From positions 26,157 through 90,156 of the forward strand of contig JAJDCM010000322.1 in the NCBI GenBank assembly GCA_029260825.1: a stretch of DNA of 64,000 nt. The letters are read 5' to 3'. The first letter of the stretch is position 1. Each line of letters begins with the position of its first letter. Below, piece after piece: positions 19,734 through 28,792 of the stretch. Source of the stretch: Planctomycetota bacterium (lineage in GTDB: Bacteria > Planctomycetota > JACOTG01 > JAJDCM01). The notes under the pieces are model-generated. The model saw nothing but the letters and a program-made list of their open reading frames with translations, was not told the DNA's origin and did no database searches. The translations under genes were made by a program, and so were the position numbers.

Positions 19734-21577
19734 ATAGACGGAACCAGGCCAAGAACATCCCTCCCACGGGCGAGTTGCGTCAGAGCCAGCTCCTCACGAC
19801 CTTCGGCCCGGGGTCCATGGTCGACCTACCCAACCAAGCGGTCTTGATCGGGGGGCTGGATCACTGGCAGTTCGCCGAGCGAAAGCGGGTATTTGAGGAT
19901 CGCCTCGAGGGCTATCTTCGCGAGCTTCTGTCCCTCGACGAGCTGACCCTCTACGAGCCGCCGGTCGACAACGGCGATCCGATGGCGCCACGGTCAGGCA
20001 TTACGGCCTTCCTCTTCCCGGCGTGGTTCCTGGCGCAGGTAGACGAGACCTACGAAGCCCCTGGCGGACGCGTGTACCGGACCCGACCGCTTGTCCCCTG
20101 GGACAGGCTGGTGAGGGGCGGCTACCTGAACCGGGACCGCAAGGTCGTCCCGGTAGTGCCGGTTCGCTTCGTTCAGGCCTGCGTGAAAGGGCACATCAGC
20201 GACATCGACTGGTACGCCTTCGTCCGTGAGACCTTTGACCATGATCGGGCCGGACAGCTGTGGCTGGACGAAGGCGGCGCCGGTAATGATTTCGCCGAGA
20301 TCTATCTCCGAGACGAGCGGAATAGCAACCATCGCAGGCCGTTGGGCCACGCTACTGTCCCCGGCGCTAAGGTGCTGGGAAACTGCTCCGGCCGGATGCC
20401 TTGGCTCGGACCTCGGCACTGGGACAAGTGTGAGGAGCCGAACCGCTTGCTCACCCGCTCGGCGTCGAACGCCTACTTCTCGCAGACCGTGAACGTGATC
20501 GCCATCCCCGACACCGACGCTGCCCTGAAGGGTGCCGTCGACGAGGTGTTCGATGACTTCCTGCAATATTCCGAGAGCTGCGAGGACGTGACTCGGGAGC
20601 GCCGAAAGCAGCGGGTGATGAACGCCCTCGAGGGGCACAGTAGTGAGGCGGTCTGGGCGGACATTCAGCGTCGGAAGGGGGGCGTCCCGGCAGAGAGCCG
20701 CAGCATCAAGCAAGCGGAGATCGAGACTTTGATGGCCTCTCCCGACACCGTGGGAGAGGATGTTCCTGGGGGCGACTTCTACGCCCGGGCGAGATCGCTG
20801 ACGGGGCTGCCCGCCCCGTTCCAGGGCCGCCTCGACCGGGTGGTTCTGGTGCACCGGCTTCGCGAGGTGATGGCCCAGGTGGGCTTCACTCGTTTCGAGC
20901 CGGTCATGCCCGACATCGACGGTGAGCTCGACCTCCATGTGGAGCCGGCCCCCCTCGCCCGGGAGACGACCTGGTTGCCGGCCATCGAGAACAGGGGCGA
21001 AGGCGTGTTTCTCTCTTTCTCCCGGGCCGCCATCGAGAGTTGGATGTCCCGGCCCGGGGTGCGGGCTCGCTCGGCGCAGTTGGTGGCAGGTTTCGAGTCC
21101 TGGGTGGAGCGGAAGGGGGCCGACAACGCGACATTTCCTGGGGTTCCCTACCTGATGCTACACAGCCTCTCGCACCTCCTGATCACCGCGGTCGCCCTTG
21201 AATGTGGATACTCGGCGAGCGCCATTCGCGAGCGGGTCTACGCCGGAGAGTACGGCTTCGGGATCCTGCTCTACACCGGATCGGCCGGGTCTGAGGGCAC
21301 TCTCGGCGGCCTGGTAGAGGTTGGGCGAGATATAGAGAGCCACCTCCGTCGTGCCCTGGAGCTTGGTCGCCTGTGCTCTAACGACCCGGTCTGTGCCCAG
21401 CACGACTCCCCGAACCCCCACGAGGAGCGTTTCCTTCACGGGTCCGCGTGCCACGGCTGCTTGCTCATCGCCGAGACGAGCTGTGAGCGTTGCAACGAAT
21501 TTCTGGACCGGGCGCTGGTGGTCCCCACTGTGTCGATACGGGACTCGGCTTTCTTCGGGGGGGAGGGCTGCGGATGA
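19730..21577 (+). CDS. drmB: DISARM DUF1998-domain protein DrmB
   Basis: GELRQSQLLTTFGPGSMVDLPNQAVLIGGLDHW N-terminus; C-terminal LHSLSHLLITAVALECGYSASAIRER...CHGCLLIAETSCERCNEFLDR; ATGA overlap with drmA. Confidence 0.9.
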   Translation: MNRRNQAKNIPPTGELRQSQLLTTFGPGSMVDLPNQAVLIGGLDHWQFAERKRVFEDRLEGYLRELLSLDELTLYEPPVDNGDPMAPRSGITAFLFPAWFLAQVDETYEAPGGRVYRTRPLVPWDRLVRGGYLNRDRKVVPVVPVRFVQACVKGHISDIDWYAFVRETFDHDRAGQLWLDEGGAGNDFAEIYLRDERNSNHRRPLGHATVPGAKVLGNCSGRMPWLGPRHWDKCEEPNRLLTRSASNAYFSQTVNVIAIPDTDAALKGAVDEVFDDFLQYSESCEDVTRERRKQRVMNALEGHSSEAVWADIQRRKGGVPAESRSIKQAEIETLMASPDTVGEDVPGGDFYARARSLTGLPAPFQGRLDRVVLVHRLREVMAQVGFTRFEPVMPDIDGELDLHVEPAPLARETTWLPAIENRGEGVFLSFSRAAIESWMSRPGVRARSAQLVAGFESWVERKGADNATFPGVPYLMLHSLSHLLITAVALECGYSASAIRERVYAGEYGFGILLYTGSAGSEGTLGGLVEVGRDIESHLRRALELGRLCSNDPVCAQHDSPNPHEERFLHGSACHGCLLIAETSCERCNEFLDRALVVPTVSIRDSAFFGGEGCG

Positions 21578-23073
21578 AGTCGGCGTTTTGCGGATTGGGC
21601 CGTCCAGCCATGAATGCTCTGGCGGAGGCACTAGAGGGGGGACGTATTGCTCCGCCGTTTCGCGATAGCCAAGTACGGGGGCAGGTCCCGGACGAACTTG
21701 TGGAGGGAATCCTCGACGAGATGCAGGAGCTGTCCGAACGTGGTATGGCGCCAGCGCACATCGCCCACATGCTCCGGGTTCTGGCCGAAGAGCGTGCTGC
21801 CGCACAAGTCATCGCCGACCGGGTAGCGCTTGTGTGGTCGGGAACTGAGGTCTTGGCCGGTCGAAGCCGGGATACGGCGGTGGTTGTCCAGGAGCTGTTC
21901 CGCGAGGCCCGGGACAGCGTGCTGGTGGCTAGTTACGCATTGGACACCGGAAGCAAAGCTGAGGCGCTCTTTGGGCTCCTCGCCGCAAGGATGGACGTAG
22001 AGCCGGACCTTCATGTGCGGCTGTTCCTGAACGTCCATCGCAAGCATAGGGACGAGACTTCTGACGTCGTCCTGCTGCGGGAGTTTGCCGATGCTTTCTG
22101 CAATGAGGTTTGGCCGGGCACGCGACTCCCGGAGGTATTTCACGACCCACGGTCCCTCGCGATCGACGGCACGAAGCGGGCTTGCTTGCACGCCAAGTGC
22201 GTCGTTATCGATGAAGACCGCGCACTCATTACATCGGCCAACTTCACCGAGGCTGCCCACGAGCGGAATATCGAGGCTGGCACCGTCATAACGGACGCCA
22301 TTCACGCCCGAGCACTGAAGGCCCAATTCGACACCCTGGTGGACCATGGCGCGCTCAAGCGGGTGCCTGGGATTGAGAAACTGTGCGCTCAGTGTGGCAA
22401 GCCAATGCAGCGTTTGCGCACCGTTTTTGAGAGCGGGGAAGTGAAATTCACTTATGAGTGTAGGGATTTCAAATGTTCAAGTGGCCCCGGCGGTCTGCTT
22501 ACTATTCGGACAATTGACAAGCTTACGGGCGAAACGACAAAGGAGGCAAAGTTCTGGGATCTCGAGAGTTTTGAAGAATGGGAGGTCGGAAGGCCTTCAC
22601 AAGGTGAACAGAACGTAGCGTCGGTCGCGACTGTCTTTATGCAGGGGGTCAACCGAACGCTCGGCACCTCCTTCGATACGCTGGTTCCTGGGCCAGAGAG
22701 CTCGCGCGAGGAAGGTGGATTCGATTGTGTCGTGAGGTCCGGCTCTGAAGGTTACGAGCTGAAGCTTCAAGTTACGCGAGCGCTACCGAGCAACGTCCAA
22801 GCCAAGCAAGGTAGGGCTGGGAGGCGTGATCTACAAGGAACGACTGAAGCTGTGTCTGAATGGTTGACCGAGGCTGTTAGAAGAAAAACAAACAGTGCTG
22901 CATCAGATATCGCACTGGTGTTGGACGGCATCCAATCTCCAGTGCTTGCACTCGTATCCGACATTCGATGCCGTGAGCGTGACCGGGAATTTCTGGAGGC
23001 TCAGCGGTGGCACAGCATTTGGGTGGTTGGCCCTGAGTGGGTTTCGCAACTTGCGGGGAAGACACTACCTTGA
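21574..23073 (+). CDS. drmC: DISARM phospholipase D-like protein DrmC with C-terminal extension
   Basis: HKD motif CLHAKCVVIDEDRALITSANFTEAAHERNIEAGTVI; ATGA overlap with drmB. Extra C-terminus with CAQCGKPM...CRDFKC and GGFDCVVRSGSEGYELKLQVT. Confidence 0.85.
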   Translation: MKSAFCGLGRPAMNALAEALEGGRIAPPFRDSQVRGQVPDELVEGILDEMQELSERGMAPAHIAHMLRVLAEERAAAQVIADRVALVWSGTEVLAGRSRDTAVVVQELFREARDSVLVASYALDTGSKAEALFGLLAARMDVEPDLHVRLFLNVHRKHRDETSDVVLLREFADAFCNEVWPGTRLPEVFHDPRSLAIDGTKRACLHAKCVVIDEDRALITSANFTEAAHERNIEAGTVITDAIHARALKAQFDTLVDHGALKRVPGIEKLCAQCGKPMQRLRTVFESGEVKFTYECRDFKCSSGPGGLLTIRTIDKLTGETTKEAKFWDLESFEEWEVGRPSQGEQNVASVATVFMQGVNRTLGTSFDTLVPGPESSREEGGFDCVVRSGSEGYELKLQVTRALPSNVQAKQGRAGRRDLQGTTEAVSEWLTEAVRRKTNSAASDIALVLDGIQSPVLALVSDIRCRERDREFLEAQRWHSIWVVGPEWVSQLAGKTLP

Positions 23074-23216
23074 GCGGTTCCACTCGAGGCAGCTGCTGGC
23101 CACCTCAGAGCAGCGGATACTCTGCGACGAAAGCACTTTGCCATTGACACTGCCTCTCCAGATTTCCATCACCTTGGGTTTGGGAGAGCTAGATAGAGAT
23201 TGGCGACACACTCAAA

Positions 23217-24275
23217 GTGGCCATAGGCAGCAGACTTAAGGGGAGCTTCCTTGGTTATTCTGTTCAGCTTCTGGCTGGGGGCGCTCTTATAGCGCAAGAG
23301 GCTTCCTTAAGTCCGGCGGCGGGGACATTCGAAACATCCACGCTGTCATACACTGCACAGGCCGGAGATCCCCATCTTGGCTTGCCGCTAGAGATACGAT
23401 TGGCCTCGGTTGGCCTCCGGGCCCAGGTTAGCTTTGACAACGTCCAATTAACAGCTTGCCCATCCGTCGCAGACGTGTTGGTCGTGGCAACTCCGACCAC
23501 TGCATGCGTCTTTCCTGGTGGAACTCTGCGCTTTGACGTTAGCGCCCTGAACACAACTGGAAGCACGGTGGTACAGGACATTTGGATCGATGCATTCAAA
23601 CCAAATGGAGACCCGTTAGCAGGCAATCCCATCGTAGGCCCGCGAGCGGTGACCTTCGCACCGTTTCGTCAGATCCAGGGATCAGTGAGCTTTCCCATCC
23701 CTGCGAGTGTCCCAGCTCCCTCTGGACCTTTTACCTTGAAGACGCTGATTGGCACTTTCCCAGACTGCCCGACGGACAGCAGCTCTTTCGACATCTCCCT
23801 GGTTCCGCAGCAAAACACGGCTTGTCCGCAAGGCGTGACTGTCACCCACGTAGGGACAATTACTGATGGAAATCGGCTGGGCGAACAATTCCAATACACG
23901 TTCACGCCTCAGCAAGATTATTTCATTGACTTCCGCGAGGTCGTAACAACTCCACCAGGAGACGATGGCTGCAACTGCGGTTTGGACGAGACCATCATCA
24001 TAGAATCTGTTTTTGGGTGTTTTGATGGTCCCATAAGGTTTGCGACTGACGACATTTTCAACACGGTGCATGCTGGCACTGCCTGCGGATGTGCTAGCGT
24101 CAGCACACAGGAGCTTCAATGCCGCCCAAGAGGCGGAGGCGATAATGATTGGATGACGTTCCACGTCAATGAACTCAAGTGGGAGCGTGCTTCTAACGGC
24201 GATATCGTTGTCACCGTGACCCCTCAAGGCGGTTCGCCAGTCAGTGCTTCACAGCCAGGGCCTACCTGCCGGTAG
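23217..24275 (+). CDS. Secreted/beta-sandwich type hypothetical protein, probably 5'-truncated
   Basis: Starts inside a beta-sandwich motif (MAIGSRLKGSFLGYSVQLLAGGALIAQ...LEIRLASVGLRAQVSFDNVQLTA) with a GTG start and no signal peptide; stop just upstream in frame. Confidence 0.5.
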   Translation: MAIGSRLKGSFLGYSVQLLAGGALIAQEASLSPAAGTFETSTLSYTAQAGDPHLGLPLEIRLASVGLRAQVSFDNVQLTACPSVADVLVVATPTTACVFPGGTLRFDVSALNTTGSTVVQDIWIDAFKPNGDPLAGNPIVGPRAVTFAPFRQIQGSVSFPIPASVPAPSGPFTLKTLIGTFPDCPTDSSSFDISLVPQQNTACPQGVTVTHVGTITDGNRLGEQFQYTFTPQQDYFIDFREVVTTPPGDDGCNCGLDETIIIESVFGCFDGPIRFATDDIFNTVHAGTACGCASVSTQELQCRPRGGGDNDWMTFHVNELKWERASNGDIVVTVTPQGGSPVSASQPGPTCR

Positions 24276-24376
24276 AAAGTTCCGAGGTCTTGATCTGCCC
24301 ACCTTTCACGATAACAGGTCGGGGCCGTCCCGTGTAGAATGTCGAGAGCTTTCAATACACCTAGGAGAAAAACCAA

Positions 24377-25765
24377 ATGACGCCTTTTCGCTGCGGCATC
24401 TTCCTTGCGCTTCTCGTTCTGGTTGGCTGCACAGGAACGCAGCCTCGAAAGACGGCGTCTCCGAAATCGAAAACGAAGACAGCGCTGAGCGAATCGCTTG
24501 GGGAGGCCGCGGCCAATGGGAACCTGGATCAGGTCCAAAAGGCCCTTGCCAGTGGCGCCGACGTCAATGCAAAGAACGCCCGTAACGGCTTTACGTCCTT
24601 GATGTCCGCCTCCGGGAATGGCCATGCGGACATCGTCGAGGTGCTTCTGGCCAAGGGCGCCCACGTCGATGCAAAGACCAGCGAGTACGGCTTTACGGCC
24701 TTAGGGATCGCCTCTGATAGAGGCTACGGAAACGTTGTCGAGATACTTCTTGCCAGTGGGGCCGACGTCAATACAAAGGGCAAGAAGGGTGTAACGGCGT
24801 TGATGTCCGCCGCACATAATGGCCATTCGGACATCGTCGAGATGCTTCTTGCCAAGGGCGCCCATGTCAATGCAGGGACCGCACTTGGCGGCGAAACGGC
24901 GTTGATGTCCGCCTCCGGGAATGGCCATGCGGACATCGTCGAAATGCTTCTGGCCAAGGGAGCTGACGTCAATGCAAAGAACGACGACGGCATAACGGCG
25001 TTGATGCCCGCCGCGCAGAATGGCCATTAGGACATCGTCGAGGTGCTTCTTGCCAAGGGAGCCGACGCCAATGCAAAGGCCGCCAACAGCGGAACGGCTT
25101 TGATAGTCGCCTCCCATAATGGCCATTCGGACATCGTCGGGGTGCTTCTGGCCAAGGGCGCCCACGTCAATGCAAAGAGCAATGACGGCTTTACGGCGTT
25201 GATTGTCGCCTCCCAGTTTGGCCATTAGGACATCGTCGAGGTGCTTCTTGCCAAGGGCGCCCACGTCGATGCAAAGAACAGCGACGGCTTTACGGCGTTG
25301 ATCGCCGCCTCCCAGAATGGCCATGCGGACATCGTCGAAATGCTTCTGGCCAAGCGCGCCCATGTTGATGCAAAGAACAACGACAGCGGAACGGCGTTGA
25401 TGGTCGCCTCCCAGAATGGCCACGGAGACGTGGTCAAGATCCTCCTTGCCAAGGGAGCCGACGTCGATGCAAAGGCCGACTTCGGCTCAACGGCGTTGAT
25501 ACTCGCCTCCCAGAATGGTCACGGGGACGTGGTCAAGGCACTCCTCACCAAGGGAGCCGACGTCAATGCAAAGAACGACGACGGCATAACGGCGTTGATG
25601 TTCGCCTCCCAGTATGGCAACGGAGACGTTGTCAAAATACTCCTAGGCAGCGGCGCCGACGTTAATGCAGAGAAAAAGACGGGTGCAACGGCGTTGATGC
25701 TCGCCTCTCAGAATGGCCACGAGGACATCGTCGAGATACTCGAGAAAAGCGGGGCTCAAGAGTAA
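24377..25765 (+). pseudogene. Ankyrin-repeat lipoprotein interrupted by two in-frame TAG codons
   Basis: MTPFRCGIFLALLVLVGCTG lipobox followed by 33-aa ankyrin units (ALMSASGNGHADIVEMLLAKGADVNAKN). The three ORFs 24377-25030, 25043-25228 and 25241-25765 are all in the same frame, separated only by TAG at 25028-25030 and 25226-25228. Confidence 0.8.
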
Positions 25766-25869
25766 AGAAACAAAGGAACCTAGACGCTGGTCCAGGGCCC
25801 TGGCTCTCTTGGTCCGTTGACAACAAAACATCAGCATGGCGAACGCAGTAGGAGTGAGAGTTGCCGCTT

Positions 25870-26061
25870 TCAGTTTTTCGCTGATGACGCCTTTACGAGC
25901 ACCATTATTGCACCCTTGGTTTCATCCTGGATCGAAGGCCATAGATCGATGAGGTCGGCAAGCTCGGGGTGTGTTTTCATGATCTCACCCCAAGCTACGC
26001 CCCAAGCGGATTTGGCTTCGTCTCTAAGTACCTCAGAATCAAAGAACTTGGGTGAACCCGA
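25870..26061 (-). other. Integrase C-terminal tail segment at the right end of element 1
   Basis: Minus-strand frame continuous with the att-encoded GPTRTRTWDRRIMSPV reads SGSPKFFDSEVLRDEAKSAWGVAWGEIMKTHPELADLIDLWPSIQDETKGAIMVLVKASSAKN*. Confidence 0.6.
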
Positions 26062-26111
26062 CACCGGACTCATAATCCGTCGGTCCCAGGTTCGAGTCCT
26101 GGTGGGCCCAT
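26062..26111 (+). repeat. attR of element 1 (50-bp direct repeat, tRNA 3' fragment)
   Basis: Identical 50 bp to 1384-1433; no 5' tRNA half in front of it. Confidence 0.95.
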
Positions 26112-26120
26112 TTGTTTTCC

Positions 26121-26450
26121 TTACTCCTCTGATCTGAGCAGCCGGTTCATCCGTTCGCGCAGGCGCGCTATGAGATCCATCTTCTTGTGGAACACAGCTA
26201 CGATCAGCGTTCCGAGCTTGTCGTCTCGCGCGAAGAAGACGAAGTGGTGTTGACAACGGGAGACGCGGATGTCGTCTCGGTGCTCGAATGCAGCCTTCTC
26301 GAGCACGTTCTTGCGGCTGATCTCCTCGAAGTGGCACTCCAGCGCTAAGAGATAACGCTCGGCCTGTTCAAGGCTCCGTGTCCGGGCCGTATAGCGGCCA
26401 ATTTCCAGGAGGTCGATTTCGGCGTTGAGCTCGAGTGTGTACTCAGGCAT
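26121..26450 (-). CDS. parE: RelE/ParE-family toxin
   Basis: MPEYTLELNAEIDLLEIGRYTARTRSLEQAERYLLALECHFEEIS...RVSRCQHHFVFFARDDKLGTLIVAVFHKKMDLIARLRER. Confidence 0.85.
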   Translation of the reverse strand: MPEYTLELNAEIDLLEIGRYTARTRSLEQAERYLLALECHFEEISRKNVLEKAAFEHRDDIRVSRCQHHFVFFARDDKLGTLIVAVFHKKMDLIARLRERMNRLLRSEE

Positions 26451-26706
26451 GGGGCTCTGGGCCCGCCAGCTCCCGCTTTACTTGCTCAAGGATCTCTCCG
26501 ACACTTCGTTTGCTCACACCGCCGGATCGCGCGTTCTGTAACCGCTTGTCTAGCAGGGCCTCGAGTTCGGCCAAGTCCGCCTCGAGCGCCTGGTCTCCGA
26601 TCGTCCGTGCGAGCACGAAGTCCTTCAGTGACTGGCCCTGGATCGCGGCTAGCGCCTTTAGCTTCCTGTGCTCTGCGTCGGTGACGTCGATCGAAATGCG
26701 GCTCAT
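26443..26706 (-). CDS. parD: ParD-like antitoxin
   Basis: MSRISIDVTDAEHRKLKALAAIQGQSLKDFVLARTI ribbon-helix-helix; overlaps the toxin start by 8 bp. Confidence 0.83.
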   Translation of the reverse strand: MSRISIDVTDAEHRKLKALAAIQGQSLKDFVLARTIGDQALEADLAELEALLDKRLQNARSGGVSKRSVGEILEQVKRELAGPEPHA

Positions 26707-26733
26707 GGAGGTCTCCTTACTTATTGTTCTTTT

Positions 26734-26770
26734 AGTGTAGCACGTTGCCCACATTTTGTCAAAATGTGGG
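26734..26770 (-). promoter_or_regulatory. parDE promoter with palindromic operator
   Basis: Minus strand TTGACA (26757-26762) -17 bp- TACACT (26734-26739); the -35 box lies inside the 23-bp palindrome CCCACATTTTGTCAAAATGTGGG (26748-26770). Confidence 0.75.
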
Positions 26771-27406
26771 TGCTGATGCTCAGTTGCTTACATTAAGGAG
26801 TCTAAGTCATCGGTAGAAGGCGAGTCCTGGAGGACCCATCTACCCTTGCGCTCGTTGTCTATTCCTGCCTCGGAGTGGCAAGGATGGCCTTTACACCCGA
26901 CCTCACCATTCAACCGAAACAGCTTTTTCGGAGTCGCTTGGCGGTCTGTCTTACTGCCAGATGGGAATAGGCGCCGGGTAACTCTCATTAGCAGCTGATC
27001 GGCTTGATTGGGATTACATTCACGGCTGGACGGATGAACATGGGACAACCCGCACTCTTGAAGAAATCCGGGGGGAAATTCCACCGATGAGCGGCTCGTA
27101 GTGGCGAGTCGTGACCGGACACCTTGTGGCTCGCCGCCACTCGGCGCGGGTGCGCTCACAACGCTTGGGCCATACACGATTGGACTTCGATTCGTCGACC
27201 CTTCCACGGGCGACCCGATGGCCGAGGGAACGAGTGTCTTCGACATTGCACTCTCCGTTTGTGCAGCCCTTGGTCGGCCAGTTCCTGTTGAAGTCGCCTG
27301 ACGGGGTCGCCAAGGCGGCTACGCGCCGACTCGATGCTCGGGGACAGCCGTCGGAGGAATCCCGACATGCATCATTCAGTCAGGAGCCCCCGTCGTCGCG
27401 GGCGGG

Positions 27407-27573
27407 CTAGCAGTCCGTTGATAAAGTGCTTTTCGTCAAGGGCGAGTCATTTCGGCTCAGATCAAGGAGCCGGAATGGACTCGAATTTGTTGATTCTTGT
27501 GCTTTTCGGCGACGCAGAGCTGGGTCGAAAGGGCTGCCCTCGGCGGAATCTGACTTTGTCAACGGGCTGCTAG
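27407..27573. mobile_element. MITE-like ~167-bp element
   Basis: Terminal inverted repeats CTAGCAGTCCGTTGATAAAGT (27407-27427) and ACTTTGTCAACGGGCTGCTAG (27553-27573), 19/21 match; too short to code for a transposase. Confidence 0.5.
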
Positions 27574-27595
27574 GCGCAACTTCTGAGACGCACCA

Positions 27596-28792
27596 CTACC
27601 AGAGCGCTCCGCTTCCGTCCTGGCCCAGGAGAGTCTTGGCGATCGTCTGGAGCTGCATGAAGGATGTCCCTTCGTAGATCTTTCCGATCTTGGCGTCCCG
27701 AAAGAGCTTCTCAACCGGATACTCGGTCGTAAATCCATATCCACCATAGATCTCGACAACTTCCGAGGAGATCTTCTCGGCAACTCGGCTCGCCATGAGC
27801 TTTGCCATCGCCGCCTCTTTGACGAACGGGCGTCCTTCCTCGTTGAGTCTGGCGGCGTTGTAGACCATGAGCCGAGCGGCCTCCAGGTCGGTTGCCAGGT
27901 CAGCGATCTTGAACTGCATTGCCTGAAAATCGGCGATGGGCCTTTTGAACTGCTCCCGGGTCTTGGCGTACTCGATCCCCAGCTCCAGGGAACGCCGAGC
28001 AAGACCCAGCATCTGGGCGCCAATCCCGATCCTCCCCTCGTTCAAGGTTTCGATAGCAACCTTGTAGCCCATCCCAACTTCACCGACAACCTGGGCCTTG
28101 GGCACCCGGCAGCCGTCGAAAAAGATCTCACAGGTACTGCTGGCCCGGATCCCTAGCTTGGATTCCCGTTTCCCCACGGTGAAGCCGGGCTGGCCGCTCT
28201 CAAGGATGAAGGCGGTGATTCCCTTGTAACCGTTCGCAGGGTTCACGGTGGCGAATACGAGGAAGATCTCCGCCTCCTTGGCGTTCGTCACGAAGATCTT
28301 TTGGCCGCTAAGGACGTAGTCATCCCCGTCCGGTACGGCCTTGCACTTCAGACCAAACGCATCACTTCCTGCCGATGGCTCGCTCAGGGAGTAAGCCCCG
28401 ATTTTCTCGGTTGCCAGCTGGGGAAGATAGCGCTGCTTGAGCTCGTCGGATCCCCACCGGAGGAGAGCCTTTACGATCAGAGTATTGTGCACATCCACCA
28501 GGACACCCACCGCGGGATCGACGGCGGAAACCTCCTCAATGGCAAGGGCTGACATGAAAAATGAGCCGCCCCCCCCACCCCATTTCTCCGGAATCTCCAC
28601 CCCCATGATCCCGAGCTCGAAGAGCTGCTTGAGGATATCGGGATCGTATTCCGCGTTCTTGTCCATGGCCTCCACGCGAGGAAGAAGTTGCTCGCTAGCA
28701 AAGTCGCGAACCATACTCCTCAACATCTCCTCCTCTTCCGTGAGGGTATTGAGGGAGGTAGATCGGAGGCTTTCGATTGGATTCATCTCCAT
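27596..28792 (-). CDS. Acyl-CoA dehydrogenase
   Basis: GAYSLSEPSAGSDAFGLKCKA, FVTNAKEAEIFLVFA, KTREQFKRPIADFQAMQFKIADLATDLEAARLMVY, EIYGGYGFTTEYPVEKLFRDAKIGKIYEGTSFMQL. Confidence 0.96.
   Translation of the reverse strand: MEMNPIESLRSTSLNTLTEEEEMLRSMVRDFASEQLLPRVEAMDKNAEYDPDILKQLFELGIMGVEIPEKWGGGGGSFFMSALAIEEVSAVDPAVGVLVDVHNTLIVKALLRWGSDELKQRYLPQLATEKIGAYSLSEPSAGSDAFGLKCKAVPDGDDYVLSGQKIFVTNAKEAEIFLVFATVNPANGYKGITAFILESGQPGFTVGKRESKLGIRASSTCEIFFDGCRVPKAQVVGEVGMGYKVAIETLNEGRIGIGAQMLGLARRSLELGIEYAKTREQFKRPIADFQAMQFKIADLATDLEAARLMVYNAARLNEEGRPFVKEAAMAKLMASRVAEKISSEVVEIYGGYGFTTEYPVEKLFRDAKIGKIYEGTSFMQLQTIAKTLLGQDGSGALW

Larger units (their letters stand above)
1384..26111. mobile_element. Integrative element 1 (tRNA-integrated island carrying a DISARM operon)
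   Basis: Perfect 50-bp direct repeats at both ends, tyrosine recombinase next to the tRNA, replication-type primase and HTH genes inside. Confidence 0.9.
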
